NCBI GenBank assembly: GCA_037139735.1
Contig: JBAXFU010000046.1
Span: 1-24,956 of the forward strand
DNA from: UBA2402 sp037139735
Lineage (GTDB): Bacteria > Planctomycetota > Phycisphaerae > Phycisphaerales > UBA1924
DNA length: 24,956 bases
Reading direction: 5' to 3'
Shown: in pieces, positions 1-9,076 of the stretch
How positions within the stretch are numbered: the first letter of the stretch is position 1
How the letters are laid out: each line of letters begins with the position of its first letter
Made by a program: the position numbers and the translations under genes
Notes under the pieces: model-generated
The model's input: the letters and a program-made list of their open reading frames with translations, nothing else
What the model was told of the DNA's origin: nothing
Database searches by the model: none

Positions 1-141
1 CGCGAGTCATGCGGCGAGTCCGTGCCGCTCCCCAACAAGTACGGAGTCACGGCGACAAATCAGACACGGATTGGCACGGATGCGAGAAAATAGTCGGCAT
101 GTGACCATCGGTGGGGATTCGGCGCCGTCGACGCCGTCGAT
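1..141. other. Left-edge intergenic segment, no gene recognised
   Basis: I see no supportable gene here. One plus-strand frame is open from the left edge to a stop at 91-93, so a gene end could lie here, but the 30 readable residues carry no recognisable motif. The short related strings 'acggattgg' and 'acggatgcg' at about 67-87 are too small to call a repeat. Confidence 0.4.
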
Positions 142-175
142 GAAGACAAACGCCGCCGCCCTCGGGGCGGCGGCG
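142..175 (-). terminator. Intrinsic-type terminator of the giant exoprotein gene
   Basis: On the minus strand, a perfect 10-bp GC stem (arms 166-175 and 151-160, 5-nt loop 161-165) is followed by the T-rich run TTTGTCTTC (150-142). It begins 38 bases after the stop codon of the giant gene, where a terminator is expected. The T tract is imperfect, so termination may be only partial. Confidence 0.75.
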
Positions 176-212
176 CGTCGTGACTGCGCAACGTCGGGTG
201 GTCACCGACCGT

Positions 213-3200
213 TCAGCATCCGTTCTCCCACTGAGCGATGAAGAGTTCGAGGTCGGTGCCGTCGATGCCGCCGTCGAGATTGACGTCGGCGCTGGCATCA
301 CCGGTCTCCCACGCTCCGAAGAAGGCCTCGATGTCGAGGAAGTCGACGCCGCCGTCGCGGTTGAAGTCGGAGAAGCATGGCGGGGCGTAGACCACGAGGT
401 TGTCGGGGTTGTCCACCGTGCCCTCGAGGATCAGCGTGCGGTAGTAGATCTTGATGCAGTCGCCGTTGATCAGGCGGCTTCCCGGCTTGATCTCCAGCGT
501 GTCGACATAGATCGCCTCGCACGAGAACTCCTGGCCGTTGCCGTCGTTGTCGCGGGCGTCGACCAGACGGACCACCGAAGGCGTCGGACCGATGCGGAGC
601 GTGCCGATCGGGAACTGGCCGGCCGTCGCACGATCGAGACCCGACTCGAGCGAGCCGATGTCGAGCGACATGGCCTCGAACGACTGCTCCGCGCCGCGGC
701 CCTCGAGTTGCACCGTCGCCAGCGAGAGGTCGAACCGCTCGTTGGAATCAATCGAGCAGTCGAAACTGCCGCCGAGGTTGAGCGTGCTGCCCTGGAAGGG
801 CAGGATCAGCGTGGCCTCTGAACCGAGGATGAGATCGCCGCCGACATCCATGCCCGGCGGCAGGCCCGTGCAGTTGTCGCACAGGGTGCCGACGATGGTG
901 CCGTTGTTGGTGAGCGAACCGAAGAGGAAGAGCGTGCCGGAGCGGACCGTCGTGGTCGCGCCGAGCTCGTTGGTGAAGTCGCCGAAGAGCGCCGACGAGC
1001 CGAAGACCCGCATGTCGTCGAGGTTCACCGTCGGGCCGTAGACGCTCACCGCCCCCGACAACTCGAGGATGTCGCGGTTGAAGAGCAGCGACGAGGAAAT
1101 CTGGGCGTTGGTCACCGACATCGTGCCGTGCACGTCGATGGCCCCTTGGGCGGAGACCATCGAATCGGCCGCCGCCACGAAGTTCGACGCGAAGGCGAGC
1201 GAGCCGTCGAAGGCAAGCGAACCACCCTGATCAACCCGCATCGAACCCACCGAAGTCACGTTGGCGGCCGAGAAGGTCGCCGAACCGTTGGTCTCCACGC
1301 GGAAGGCGCCCAGCAGCCCCGCGCTGAAACTGTCGACCAGCACCGAGGAGTTGAGACGCGCCGTCAGCGATCCCTTCGCGCCCAGCGAGAAGCGATCGCC
1401 GGCGATGTAGCCCGTCGCGCCCGAGGAGGTCAGCAGACGTCCGTTGATCTCGACGCTCGAGCCGTCGGCGGCCGTGAGCGAGGAGGCCCCGCCCAAGGTG
1501 AGCACCGACGTGGACGTCGTGCGGATGTTGCCCGTCGACACCATTGCGAGCGACTTGCCCACGGTGTCGACCGACGACGCCGCGGCAAAGGCCGCCGGGG
1601 TGACTGTCAGCGTGTCGCCGGTGCGGGCCGACAGGATGCTGGTGGCCAGCGAACCGACGCCGACGCCGGTGGTCAGGTTGGTGGCCTGCGCGACGCACTG
1701 CGAGGGGGCGTCGAAGATCCACGCCGCACCGATGCCCGCGGCCGAGGCCGACGAGTGGGCGGGCGCCCCGCCGACGACCCGATCCTGAGCGACCGAGACG
1801 GCCGAGCCGAGACCTGCTCCGGAGACCACGTCGGTCGCCACGAGCGTCTCCTGCTGCACCCACGACGCGCCGACGCGTGCGAAGGAGGCGATGGAGCCCG
1901 CATCGGCCGCGATGCCGACATCGTCGCCGGGCGAACCGGCGGCCAGAAGTCCGTCGTGGAGCGACACGGATGCGCCGAGGCGGTCGCCCGCGGCGCCGCT
2001 CGATGAAGCGAGCTTCTGGCGGAAGTACCACTCCTCGCCGCCGACGAAGACGACGACCGACCCCTGGTCGATGCGTCCAGCCACGTCATCGGCGGGCACG
2101 CCCACCGCCATCACGCCGCGATCCAGACTGACCGACGAGCCGAACGCGTCGCCCGGGGCGGCGTCGGCCGTGGAGAGCTTCTGACGGAAGTACCACTCCT
2201 CGCCTCCGACAAAGACGACGACCGAACCCTGATCGATGCCGGCCGAACCGTCATCCAAAGGCTCGCCGACCGCGATGACGCGGAGCGGAGAATCCCAATC
2301 ATCCGCCGCCATGATTTGCGTGGTCGCGACGCTCGATCCGAAGGCGTCGAACGGCGATCCCGCAGGATCGAGCAGCCGGCGTTGCGACGACCATGTCGCT
2401 CCCACGCGGCCATACGCGTAGGCCGCACCCTGATCGACGTTCCCGTTGACATCGGCGCCGGGTGCGCCGATCGCCAGCACGTCGCCGGCATGATCGAACA
2501 GGTCGTTCGGGTCGTAGTCGATCGACAAGGCCACGGCCGAGCCGAACGCGTCGCCCGCCGCCCCGTCGGCGGCCACGAAGGTCTGCTCGAGCGTGAAGGA
2601 AGAGCCGCTGGCCAGGAAGACGAAGGCTGCACCCTGGCCGCCATTCTGGCCCGGAGCGCCGACGGCGAGCCGCGGGCCACTGACCGAGACCGCCGCGCCG
2701 AACCGCCCGCCTGCCACGGGGGTCGGCGCCACGAGCGTGGCCCGATGCACCCATTCGCCCTGCTGACGAACCAGCACGCGAACCGAGCCGCGGTCGGTCT
2801 GACCGGGCGCGTCGTCGTTGGGCATGCCGATGGCCATGAGGTCGCCGTCGACCGACACCGACGACCCCGCGGCATCAGCCGCCTCGCTCGCGCCGTCGGC
2901 CGCACCGTTGAAGTTCAGCCGCTGGTCGCCCGCGAGCCAATTCCAATGGCCCGGGCAAAGATCGAAGACCCACGCCGAGCCTTGATCGGCATTGCCGCCG
3001 ACATCATCGGAGCGGACGCCCATCACGACACGATCGCCGAAGAAGGCGACGCTCTCGCCTGCACGATCGCCCGCCGCACCGCCCGGAGCGGTCAGGCGAG
3101 CGACGCACGAGGCATTGGCGGAGGAACCGGCGAACTCGAAGACCAAGGCGGAGCCCTGGTCGGCGTTGGAACCGTTGTCATCCTGGGGGGCTCCGACAAC

Positions 3201-6200
3201 GAAGGAGCCTCCCCGGATGGCCAGCGAGGATCCGAAGAAGTCGCCCGCGGCGCCGGAGGAATCAGTGATCTTGACGCAGTCGACGCCAGTCCAGCCCACA
3301 AACGAGCACGCCGAACCCTGATCGGCGTTGGAACCCGCGTCATCGGAGGGCGCGCCGACGAGGACGCGATCATCCTCGACCGCCACCGCAGCGCCGAAAC
3401 GATCGTCCTGTGCGCCCGTGGGGTCGACGAACTTGACGATCTGGGCCCAGGAGTTGCCGCCGCGGGCAAAGCCGTAGGCCGCACCGCGGCGGACGCTGCT
3501 CACCATCGCGCCCGGCGCCCCCACCACGAGGCGATCGGCGTTGATCGCCACCGACGATCCGAAGAGCGCGTTGGCGGCGACGTCGGCGGCCACCAGCTTC
3601 TGACGCTGGGTCCAGACGGTGCCCGAGCGGGTGAAGACATAGGCGGAGCCGGCATCGGCCGCCGACAGGTCGTCGGTGGGAGCACCGACGAGGATGGCGT
3701 CGCCATCAATGGCGACCGACGCGCCGAAGGCGTCGCCGGCGGCACCGTCGGAGGCGACGAGCTTGGCCTGCTGGGCCCACGTCGTGCCCGTGCGGACGAA
3801 GACGTAGACCGCGCCGCGGCTGTTGTTGCCCGAGACGCGGGCGTTGGAGGCGGCGACGACAACCGTGTCGCCATCGGCGGCCACGGCGTTGCCGAAGCCG
3901 TCCTGGGCCGCGCCGTCGGCGGCGCTCAGCGAGGCCTCTCGCGTCCAGCCCGAGGCCGCCCAGCGGTAGATGCCCGCCGAGCCCTGAAGGGCGTTGGCGC
4001 CCACGGTGTCGCGGGCCGCACCGGCGACGATGAGGTCGCCGGAGGAAGCCACCGATCCGAAGAAGTCATTGGCCGCGCCGTTGGGATCAAGGAGTTGGAC
4101 GGGGCCGCAACGACCCGGGTTCGCGCCGGCGAGGGTGATGGCCGAGACGTCGGCGGCGTTGCTGGTGATCGATCCGCAGATCCCCGTGGCGATGCAGACG
4201 TAGCTGCCGCTGTCGGAGGGCACGAGCGAGGCGAAGACCAACGACGAGGACGTGGCGCCCTGGATGTTGATGCCGTTCTTTCGCCACTGATAGACGATCG
4301 AACCAGTGCCCGAGGCCTGCGCCGCCAGCGTGACGCTCTGGCCCACCGCCGCCGAAGCGGAAGAGGGCTGCTGCGACCAGGTGAGGGGCGACTGGACGGT
4401 GAGCGTGGCGGCCGAGCTGACGAGGCTGCCGCAGGTGCCGGTGACCTCGCAGGTGAAGGTGCCCGCCTGAGCGACGGTCACGGAGGTGAAGCTGAGCGAC
4501 GCGCTGGTGGCCCCGCTGATGTTGGCGCCGTTGCGCTTCCACTGGTAGGTGAGCGGCCCCGCGCCGGTGGCCGACACGGAGAAGGAGGCCGTGGAACCGA
4601 CGCAGGTCGTGACCGACTGGGGCTGAAGCGTGAAGGCCACGCGAGCCCGCACGGTGACGGCCGCGGCCGAGCTGGCCACGGAGCTGCAGCCGTTGGTGAC
4701 GGTGCAGACGTAGCTGCCCGCATCGGCGGCGGAGAGCGACGCGAAGGAAAGCGTGCTGGAGGTCGCCCCGGGCACATCGACCCCGTCACGCTTCCACTGG
4801 AAGGTGAGCGGGGCGGTGCCGGTCGCGGCCACCGACAGCGACGCCGCCGTGCCTTCGCAGCCGGCGACGGCGACGGGCTGGGTGGAGATGGCGGGCGGCG
4901 TTCCGACGTTGATCGCCACCGCGGACGACGTGACCGAGTTGCACGGACCGGTGACGACGCAGTCGTACGACCCGCTGTCGGACGCGCTCAGCGACGCGAA
5001 GGAGAGCGACGAACCGGTCGCGCCGGCGACGGGCGAACCGTTCTTTCGCCACGAGTAGGCGAGCGGACCGGTGCCGGAGGCGGAGACGCCCAGGGTCGCG
5101 GACTGACCGGTGCACGCGCTGACGGTCGAAGGTTGCGTGACGATGGTGACCGGCGTGCGGACATCGAGGGTGGCGGCCGAGGACGTGACCGCGTTGCACG
5201 CGCCTTCGATGACGCAGGCGTAGGAGCCGCCATCGGCGGCGGTGGTCGATGCGAGCGAGTAGGTGGCCGCGTTCGCTCCGGGGATCGTGGTGCCGTTGCG
5301 GGTCCAGCGATAGGTGATCGGGCCGGTGCCGGTGACTGCAACGCTGAACGACGCGGCCTCGCCCGCGCACTTGACGAGCGAAGCGGGCTGGGTGGTGACG
5401 ACGAGCGATCGCTTGACGGCCACCGAGACGGAACTGCTGGAGATGGAGCCGCACGCACCGGTGGCGACGCAGACATAGGTGCCGGCGTCGGAGGTGGTCA
5501 GGGCCGCGAACGAGAGGATGGAGGCCGTGGCTCCGGGGATGTCGGTGCCATTCCTGGTCCAGCGGTAGGTGACGGGCCCGCTGCCGGAGACCACGAATGA
5601 CAGGGAGGCGGACAGGCCCTCGCAGGCATCGACGCTCGAGGGCTGGGAGGCGACGGTGAGGGGCGAGAGAACGCCGAGCGTGGCGGCCGAACTGGTGACC
5701 GAGCCGCAGGCGTTGGTGGCGATGCAGTCGTACGACGCCGCGCTACCCGCGACGACGGGATTGATCGTCAGCGTGGCGGCGGTCGCGCCGGGGATGTTGA
5801 CCCCGCCCTTGCGCCACTGGAAGGAGGTTGCCCCCGAGGCGGCGACGGAGAACGTCGCGCTGCTTCCCTCGCAGGAGGTGGTGCTGCCTGGCTGACCGCC
5901 GATGACAGGCACGGTGTTGACCGTGAGCGTCGCGGCGCCGGTGGTGACGCTGCCGCAGCCATTGGTGACGACGCAGTCATACGACCCTTCGCTGCCCGCG
6001 ACGACCGGATTGATCGACAGCGTGGCGGCGGTGGCTCCGGGGATGTTGGCCCCGCCCTTGCGCCACTGGAACGAGGCGGCGTTGACGGCCGTCACGGAGA
6101 AGTTGGCGCCCGACCCCACGCAGGCGGCGGTGGATGCCGGCCCGGCCGTGATGCCCGGCACGGTATTGACCGTCAGCGTCGCGGTGGAACTCGTCACCGT

Positions 6201-7196
6201 GATGCAGCCGTTGGTGACCACGCAGTCGTAGGTGCCTGCATCAGCCGAACTGAGCGAGGCGAACGGAAGCGTGGCGTTGGTCGCGCCCGCGATGTCGACG
6301 CCGCCCTTTCGCCACTGGAAAGCGGTGGCGTTGGTGGCCGAGACCGAAAGGGTCGTCTGGGTGCCCGCGCAGGCCGCCACCGACGCGGGTTGGCTGGTGA
6401 TGACCGGGGGCTGGCAGACGAAGACCTCGGCGGGCGTCACGGCCACCGCACCCTTGATGGTGCCGACCAGGTCTGAGGTGCTCGAGTACCACGAGGCCTC
6501 GCGAACGCCGGTGGTCGTGTTGCGACTCATGCCTCCCAGCGGCGCGTCGAAGACAAGCGTGCGGGGCGAGGTGTCGGCGGAAAGCGTCATGCCGAACTTC
6601 GCGAGGACAACGCCGCTGATCGATCCGTTGAAGGCGGGGTCGGAGGTATTGAGGGCGTTGACGCCCTTCTGGACGCAGACGACCCCGCCCGCGCCGTTGG
6701 TGTTGTTCGCGGCCGAGGTGCCCGAGGTGGCGCCCACGCCGATCCAGTTGGTGATGGTCGTGCGGGCCAATCGAAGGTAGTTCACCCCGCTGACCGCCTG
6801 GGTGTGACCGCGATACGGATCGGTCGTCGTGGGCCCGGTGGCCGCGAAGGGGATGATTCGCCCGAAGAGCCCCGAACTGTCGCTGACGCTGCCCCCGTTG
6901 AGGTTGTTGCCCGTGGCCGCGAAGGCGGCGAGCGTTTCGCCGGTCGACCAGTTGGAGACCGTGGGTTGGAAGGTCAACGCGGCGAAGCCGATGGGCGCCT
7001 GCGTCGTGCCGCTGGGATCGAACGTGACGACGTACCTGAACTGAAGCGTGGAGCCCGCCGGGGCGCCTCGAGTGCCGGACACCCACGACACGCCGTCGAG
7101 CGACGTTTCGACGATCAGGCGAGTCACCTGCGCCGAGGCGACCGTGGTCATGCCCGCCACGCTCACGAGCAAACGCTTCAGGAAGGAACTGTTCAT
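213..7196 (-). CDS. Giant secreted multidomain protein: Ig-like x9, FG-GAP x14, solenoid, dockerin-like tail
   Basis: This 2,327-residue protein is probably secreted or surface-attached. I chose the ATG at 7196 because it starts a classical signal peptide (MNSSFLKRLLVSVAGMTTVASA); an upstream start at 7247 would bury that signal. Domains in order: an unassigned N-terminal domain (about 23-260); nine Ig-like domains of about 80-90 residues (about 260-1017), with 'QWRKxG' or 'RWTRNG' cores and 'DxGxYxC' F-strands; fourteen FG-GAP-like repeats (about 1032-1835), of the form GDxFGxSVxxxxxxxxVGAPxDD; a Ser/Thr/Gly-rich stretch (about 1836-2190) that resembles a beta-solenoid; and two EF-hand-like calcium loops at the C-terminus (about 2277-2327; DFNRDGGVDFLD and DVNLDGGIDGTD), ending in WENGC. 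The repeats suggest adhesion or matrix binding, but no catalytic motif is visible and the ligand is unknown. The gene is monocistronic and ends at a hairpin terminator. Confidence 0.9.
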   Translation of the reverse strand: MNSSFLKRLLVSVAGMTTVASAQVTRLIVETSLDGVSWVSGTRGAPAGSTLQFRYVVTFDPSGTTQAPIGFAALTFQPTVSNWSTGETLAAFAATGNNLNGGSVSDSSGLFGRIIPFAATGPTTTDPYRGHTQAVSGVNYLRLARTTITNWIGVGATSGTSAANNTNGAGGVVCVQKGVNALNTSDPAFNGSISGVVLAKFGMTLSADTSPRTLVFDAPLGGMSRNTTTGVREASWYSSTSDLVGTIKGAVAVTPAEVFVCQPPVITSQPASVAACAGTQTTLSVSATNATAFQWRKGGVDIAGATNATLPFASLSSADAGTYDCVVTNGCITVTSSTATLTVNTVPGITAGPASTAACVGSGANFSVTAVNAASFQWRKGGANIPGATAATLSINPVVAGSEGSYDCVVTNGCGSVTTGAATLTVNTVPVIGGQPGSTTSCEGSSATFSVAASGATSFQWRKGGVNIPGATAATLTINPVVAGSAASYDCIATNACGSVTSSAATLGVLSPLTVASQPSSVDACEGLSASLSFVVSGSGPVTYRWTRNGTDIPGATASILSFAALTTSDAGTYVCVATGACGSISSSSVSVAVKRSLVVTTQPASLVKCAGEAASFSVAVTGTGPITYRWTRNGTTIPGANAATYSLASTTAADGGSYACVIEGACNAVTSSAATLDVRTPVTIVTQPSTVSACTGQSATLGVSASGTGPLAYSWRKNGSPVAGATGSSLSFASLSASDSGSYDCVVTGPCNSVTSSAVAINVGTPPAISTQPVAVAGCEGTAASLSVAATGTAPLTFQWKRDGVDVPGATSSTLSFASLSAADAGSYVCTVTNGCSSVASSAAAVTVRARVAFTLQPQSVTTCVGSTASFSVSATGAGPLTYQWKRNGANISGATSASLSFTSVTVAQAGTFTCEVTGTCGSLVSSAATLTVQSPLTWSQQPSSASAAVGQSVTLAAQASGTGSIVYQWRKNGINIQGATSSSLVFASLVPSDSGSYVCIATGICGSITSNAADVSAITLAGANPGRCGPVQLLDPNGAANDFFGSVASSGDLIVAGAARDTVGANALQGSAGIYRWAASGWTREASLSAADGAAQDGFGNAVAADGDTVVVAASNARVSGNNSRGAVYVFVRTGTTWAQQAKLVASDGAAGDAFGASVAIDGDAILVGAPTDDLSAADAGSAYVFTRSGTVWTQRQKLVAADVAANALFGSSVAINADRLVVGAPGAMVSSVRRGAAYGFARGGNSWAQIVKFVDPTGAQDDRFGAAVAVEDDRVLVGAPSDDAGSNADQGSACSFVGWTGVDCVKITDSSGAAGDFFGSSLAIRGGSFVVGAPQDDNGSNADQGSALVFEFAGSSANASCVARLTAPGGAAGDRAGESVAFFGDRVVMGVRSDDVGGNADQGSAWVFDLCPGHWNWLAGDQRLNFNGAADGASEAADAAGSSVSVDGDLMAIGMPNDDAPGQTDRGSVRVLVRQQGEWVHRATLVAPTPVAGGRFGAAVSVSGPRLAVGAPGQNGGQGAAFVFLASGSSFTLEQTFVAADGAAGDAFGSAVALSIDYDPNDLFDHAGDVLAIGAPGADVNGNVDQGAAYAYGRVGATWSSQRRLLDPAGSPFDAFGSSVATTQIMAADDWDSPLRVIAVGEPLDDGSAGIDQGSVVVFVGGEEWYFRQKLSTADAAPGDAFGSSVSLDRGVMAVGVPADDVAGRIDQGSVVVFVGGEEWYFRQKLASSSGAAGDRLGASVSLHDGLLAAGSPGDDVGIAADAGSIASFARVGASWVQQETLVATDVVSGAGLGSAVSVAQDRVVGGAPAHSSASAAGIGAAWIFDAPSQCVAQATNLTTGVGVGSLATSILSARTGDTLTVTPAAFAAASSVDTVGKSLAMVSTGNIRTTSTSVLTLGGASSLTAADGSSVEINGRLLTSSGATGYIAGDRFSLGAKGSLTARLNSSVLVDSFSAGLLGAFRVETNGSATFSAANVTSVGSMRVDQGGSLAFDGSLAFASNFVAAADSMVSAQGAIDVHGTMSVTNAQISSSLLFNRDILELSGAVSVYGPTVNLDDMRVFGSSALFGDFTNELGATTTVRSGTLFLFGSLTNNGTIVGTLCDNCTGLPPGMDVGGDLILGSEATLILPFQGSTLNLGGSFDCSIDSNERFDLSLATVQLEGRGAEQSFEAMSLDIGSLESGLDRATAGQFPIGTLRIGPTPSVVRLVDARDNDGNGQEFSCEAIYVDTLEIKPGSRLINGDCIKIYYRTLILEGTVDNPDNLVVYAPPCFSDFNRDGGVDFLDIEAFFGAWETGDASADVNLDGGIDGTDLELFIAQWENGC
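2010..2239 (-). repeat. Near-identical 65-bp duplication between adjacent FG-GAP repeats
   Basis: Positions 2010-2074 and 2175-2239 match at 60 of 65 bases. Both encode the same 20-residue peptide, including the core VVVFVGGEEWYFRQKL. The period is 165 bp, or 55 codons, which is one FG-GAP blade. Other blades are far more diverged, so this pair looks like a recent duplication or gene conversion. Confidence 0.85.
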
Positions 7197-7395
7197 GGAT
7201 CCGGTCCCCGCGGGCGACTCGCCGTCAGCGGCGAACGCCCAAGCCACGATGGCCCCGGCCCTTCATGACCGGAGGCGAGGTGACGACGTTACCAGACTGG
7301 GCCGAATCACCCAAGGAAATTCTGCAGGTTTTCCTCCGCTGGTCCCAGAACTCGGCCCTGCCGCGACCGCACCCGCGACCGGAGGTCGGCGGAGA

Positions 7396-7647
7396 TCAGG
7401 TGCAGGAGAGCCGGAAGGTGCGTTGGTCGCTGCCGCCGGGGCCAACGACGAACTGCTTGACCATGCCGCACTTGGGGCACCGGGCGGTGTACGTCTGACC
7501 GTCGACGGCGCGGAGCACCTTCTGGTAGGCGTTGGCGCACCGGAAGTAGACCTGGAGCGCCGGTCGAGGGGCCTGCGGCGAGGACGCGGGCTGGTCGCCA
7601 CGCCAGGGATCACCCTCGGTCACGTCGAGTTCGAAACCATGCATCAT
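7396..7647 (-). CDS. Small Cys4 (zinc-ribbon-like) protein, hypothetical
   Basis: This 83-residue protein has cysteines at 37, 57, 60 and 82. The central CPKCG (57-61) looks like half of a zinc ribbon; C37 (FRCANAYQ) and C82 near the C-terminus could complete a Cys4 site. I chose the ATG pair at 7647/7644 because GGGGTGG lies just upstream and the N-terminus then reads MMHGFELD. The frame is open further up to 7926, but the extra residues look non-coding in composition. Residues 10-30 are polar and probably disordered. It precedes the giant gene on the same strand by about 200 bp with no clear link. The function is unknown; structural zinc binding is an inference from cysteine spacing. Confidence 0.7.
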   Translation of the reverse strand: MMHGFELDVTEGDPWRGDQPASSPQAPRPALQVYFRCANAYQKVLRAVDGQTYTARCPKCGMVKQFVVGPGGSDQRTFRLSCT

Positions 7648-7751
7648 GTCGCCACCCCGATCAATGCTTCCCAGTCGGAACCCCGCCGACTCGACCCGAA
7701 ACGCCTGCATCGCAGCGGCTTGCCGATTGATCGCATTCCGTAAGGGTTCGG

Positions 7752-7780
7752 TGGACCCGCATGCGCTCGCCCCGTAAACT
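7752..7780 (+). promoter_or_regulatory. Possible sigma70-type promoter upstream of lpxI
   Basis: TGGACC (7752-7757) and TAAACT (7775-7780) are separated by 17 bases. The -10 is close to consensus and the -35 matches 4 of 6. Transcription would start near 7787, leaving a leader of about 280 nt before lpxI. Confidence 0.3.
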
Positions 7781-7788
7781 GAACGTCT

Positions 7789-7818
7789 GATCCCATCGGC
7801 AGTTTCCGCCGGGGGATC
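7789..7818 (+). other. Stem-loop in the long lpxI leader region
   Basis: GATCCC (7789-7794) pairs with GGGATC (7813-7818), and the inner CGGC (7797-7800) pairs with GCCG (7808-7811) around the loop AGTTTCC. This gives ten base pairs with a small internal bulge. No U-tract follows, so it does not look like a terminator. It lies almost exactly at the predicted transcript 5' end. The rest of the 422-bp gap (7648-8069) holds no supportable ORF, tRNA or recognised riboswitch. Confidence 0.4.
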
Positions 7819-8069
7819 GCAGAAGTCGTCGTCACGAAGCGAGGTCCGCCTCCCTGACGGGGGTTGACGCTCGATGATCGTTCGGTGAAGTTCGGGGCGG
7901 CAGGTCCGGTCCTCTGCCCCTGGCAACCGGCGTGTGGGGGGGCAAGGCTCGCGGCGTCCAACGCCTTGGAGCGGAACCGCCCCGCGCCCTTGGGGTCGAA
8001 GTTCAGAAGCACGGTGGGTTCAGGGTTCAATCGATCGAACCAACCACCTCGGGTCCATCGCAGCAAGCC

Positions 8070-9068
8070 ATGTCGTCGGTCGTCGTTCCACCATCCTTGG
8101 CGATCCTGTCCAGCCCGCCGCCGCCACCCACGCCCATGGGGCTGATCGCGGGCGGGGGTCGGTTGCCGATCGTCATCGCTCAGTCGCTGCGCGACGCCGG
8201 GCACCCCGTGCACGGGCTGGGGCTGGCCAACCAATATGAACCCGAACTGCCGGCGCTCTGCTCGACCTTCCGCACGGTGGGCCTGCTTCGCATCGGCAGT
8301 TGGGGCAAGATCCTGTCGGGCTTGGGCGTTCGCCACGCGATCATGGTCGGCAAGGTGGACAAGGCCAAGCTGATGCACGACCCGTGGCGCATGCTGCGGA
8401 ACCTGCCCGACTGGGCGGCGATCGTGAGTTGGTACCGGCACCTCCGCCATGACAAGCGCTCGCACGCCGTGCTCTCGGCGATCGCGGACCAGTTGATCAA
8501 GTCGGGCGTCACGCTCCTCGACTCGACCGGGCCCATTCCAGAGGAAATGGCGACGATCGGACCGATGACGGCCAAGGCCCCCACCGCTCAGCAGCAGGCC
8601 GACATCGACTTCGCGTGGCCCCTGCTGGCCCATTCGCTCCGGCTCGACATCGGGCAGGCCATCGCCGTGCGAGAGCGCGACGTGATCGCCGTGGAGGCCG
8701 TGGAGGGAACCGACCGGATGATCGAGCGGGCGGGAAAACTCTGCCGCAAGAAGGGATGGACGCTCGTGAAAGGTGCCCGCGTCGGGCACGATCGCCGCGC
8801 GGACGTGCCGACGGTGGGCGTGAACACCATCCGGAACCTGCACTCGAGCGGCGGCACGTGCCTCGCCCTCGCGGCGGGCGACGTGATCATGCTCGACAAG
8901 GAGCACATGATCCGCCTGGCCAATCGGTTGGGCATCGCGATCGTCGGCGTCGAACGGCTGCACGGCGTCGCGGACGGATCCATCGCCTCCGACACCATCG
9001 GCGCCCAGTCCGTCCGAACCGAGCCCTTCGCCACCGAGGACTCGGCCGCCGGCACGGCCTCCGCCTGA
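8070..9068 (+). CDS. lpxI: UDP-2,3-diacylglucosamine diphosphatase LpxI
   Basis: LpxI hydrolyses UDP-2,3-diacylglucosamine to 2,3-diacylglucosamine 1-phosphate (lipid X) on the cytoplasmic side during lipid A synthesis, replacing LpxH in many bacteria. The sequence shows the family's N-terminal signature MGLIAGGGRLPIVIA and the C-terminal DUF1009 block 'GHDRRADVPTVGVNTI...AGDVIMLDKEHMIRLANRLGIAIVGV', where the catalytically important Asp lies in the family. The ATG at 8070 gives 332 residues; an ATG at 8136 starts directly at MGLIAGGG and fits the family length better (310 versus about 270-290 residues). Neither has a clear ribosome binding site, and the 22-residue Pro-rich extension is doubtful. 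The next gene starts 8 bases after the stop, suggesting cotranscription. The gene implies a lipid A-containing outer membrane. Confidence 0.9.
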   Translation: MSSVVVPPSLAILSSPPPPPTPMGLIAGGGRLPIVIAQSLRDAGHPVHGLGLANQYEPELPALCSTFRTVGLLRIGSWGKILSGLGVRHAIMVGKVDKAKLMHDPWRMLRNLPDWAAIVSWYRHLRHDKRSHAVLSAIADQLIKSGVTLLDSTGPIPEEMATIGPMTAKAPTAQQQADIDFAWPLLAHSLRLDIGQAIAVRERDVIAVEAVEGTDRMIERAGKLCRKKGWTLVKGARVGHDRRADVPTVGVNTIRNLHSSGGTCLALAAGDVIMLDKEHMIRLANRLGIAIVGVERLHGVADGSIASDTIGAQSVRTEPFATEDSAAGTASA

Positions 9069-9076
9069 TCGCCGCC

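Noticed and set aside
2316..5600. 1,094-codon plus-strand open frame antisense to the giant gene
   Set aside because: It is a shadow of the high-GC, repeat-rich minus-strand gene: low-complexity Arg/Gly/Ala composition, no domain, and the opposite strand has a clear protein.
7313..7335. AGGAAA/TTTCCT inverted repeat as a terminator of the small Cys4 gene
   Set aside because: The stem is short and AT-weak and no T tract follows on the minus strand.
8028..8046. tRNA T-arm-like string GGTTCAATCGATCGAACC
   Set aside because: It forms a 5-bp stem, but no acceptor, D-arm or anticodon arm can be folded around it.
7932..8069. N-terminal extension of lpxI from the GTG at 7932
   Set aside because: The extra 46 residues show no family similarity, and LpxI proteins begin close to the GLIAGGG motif.
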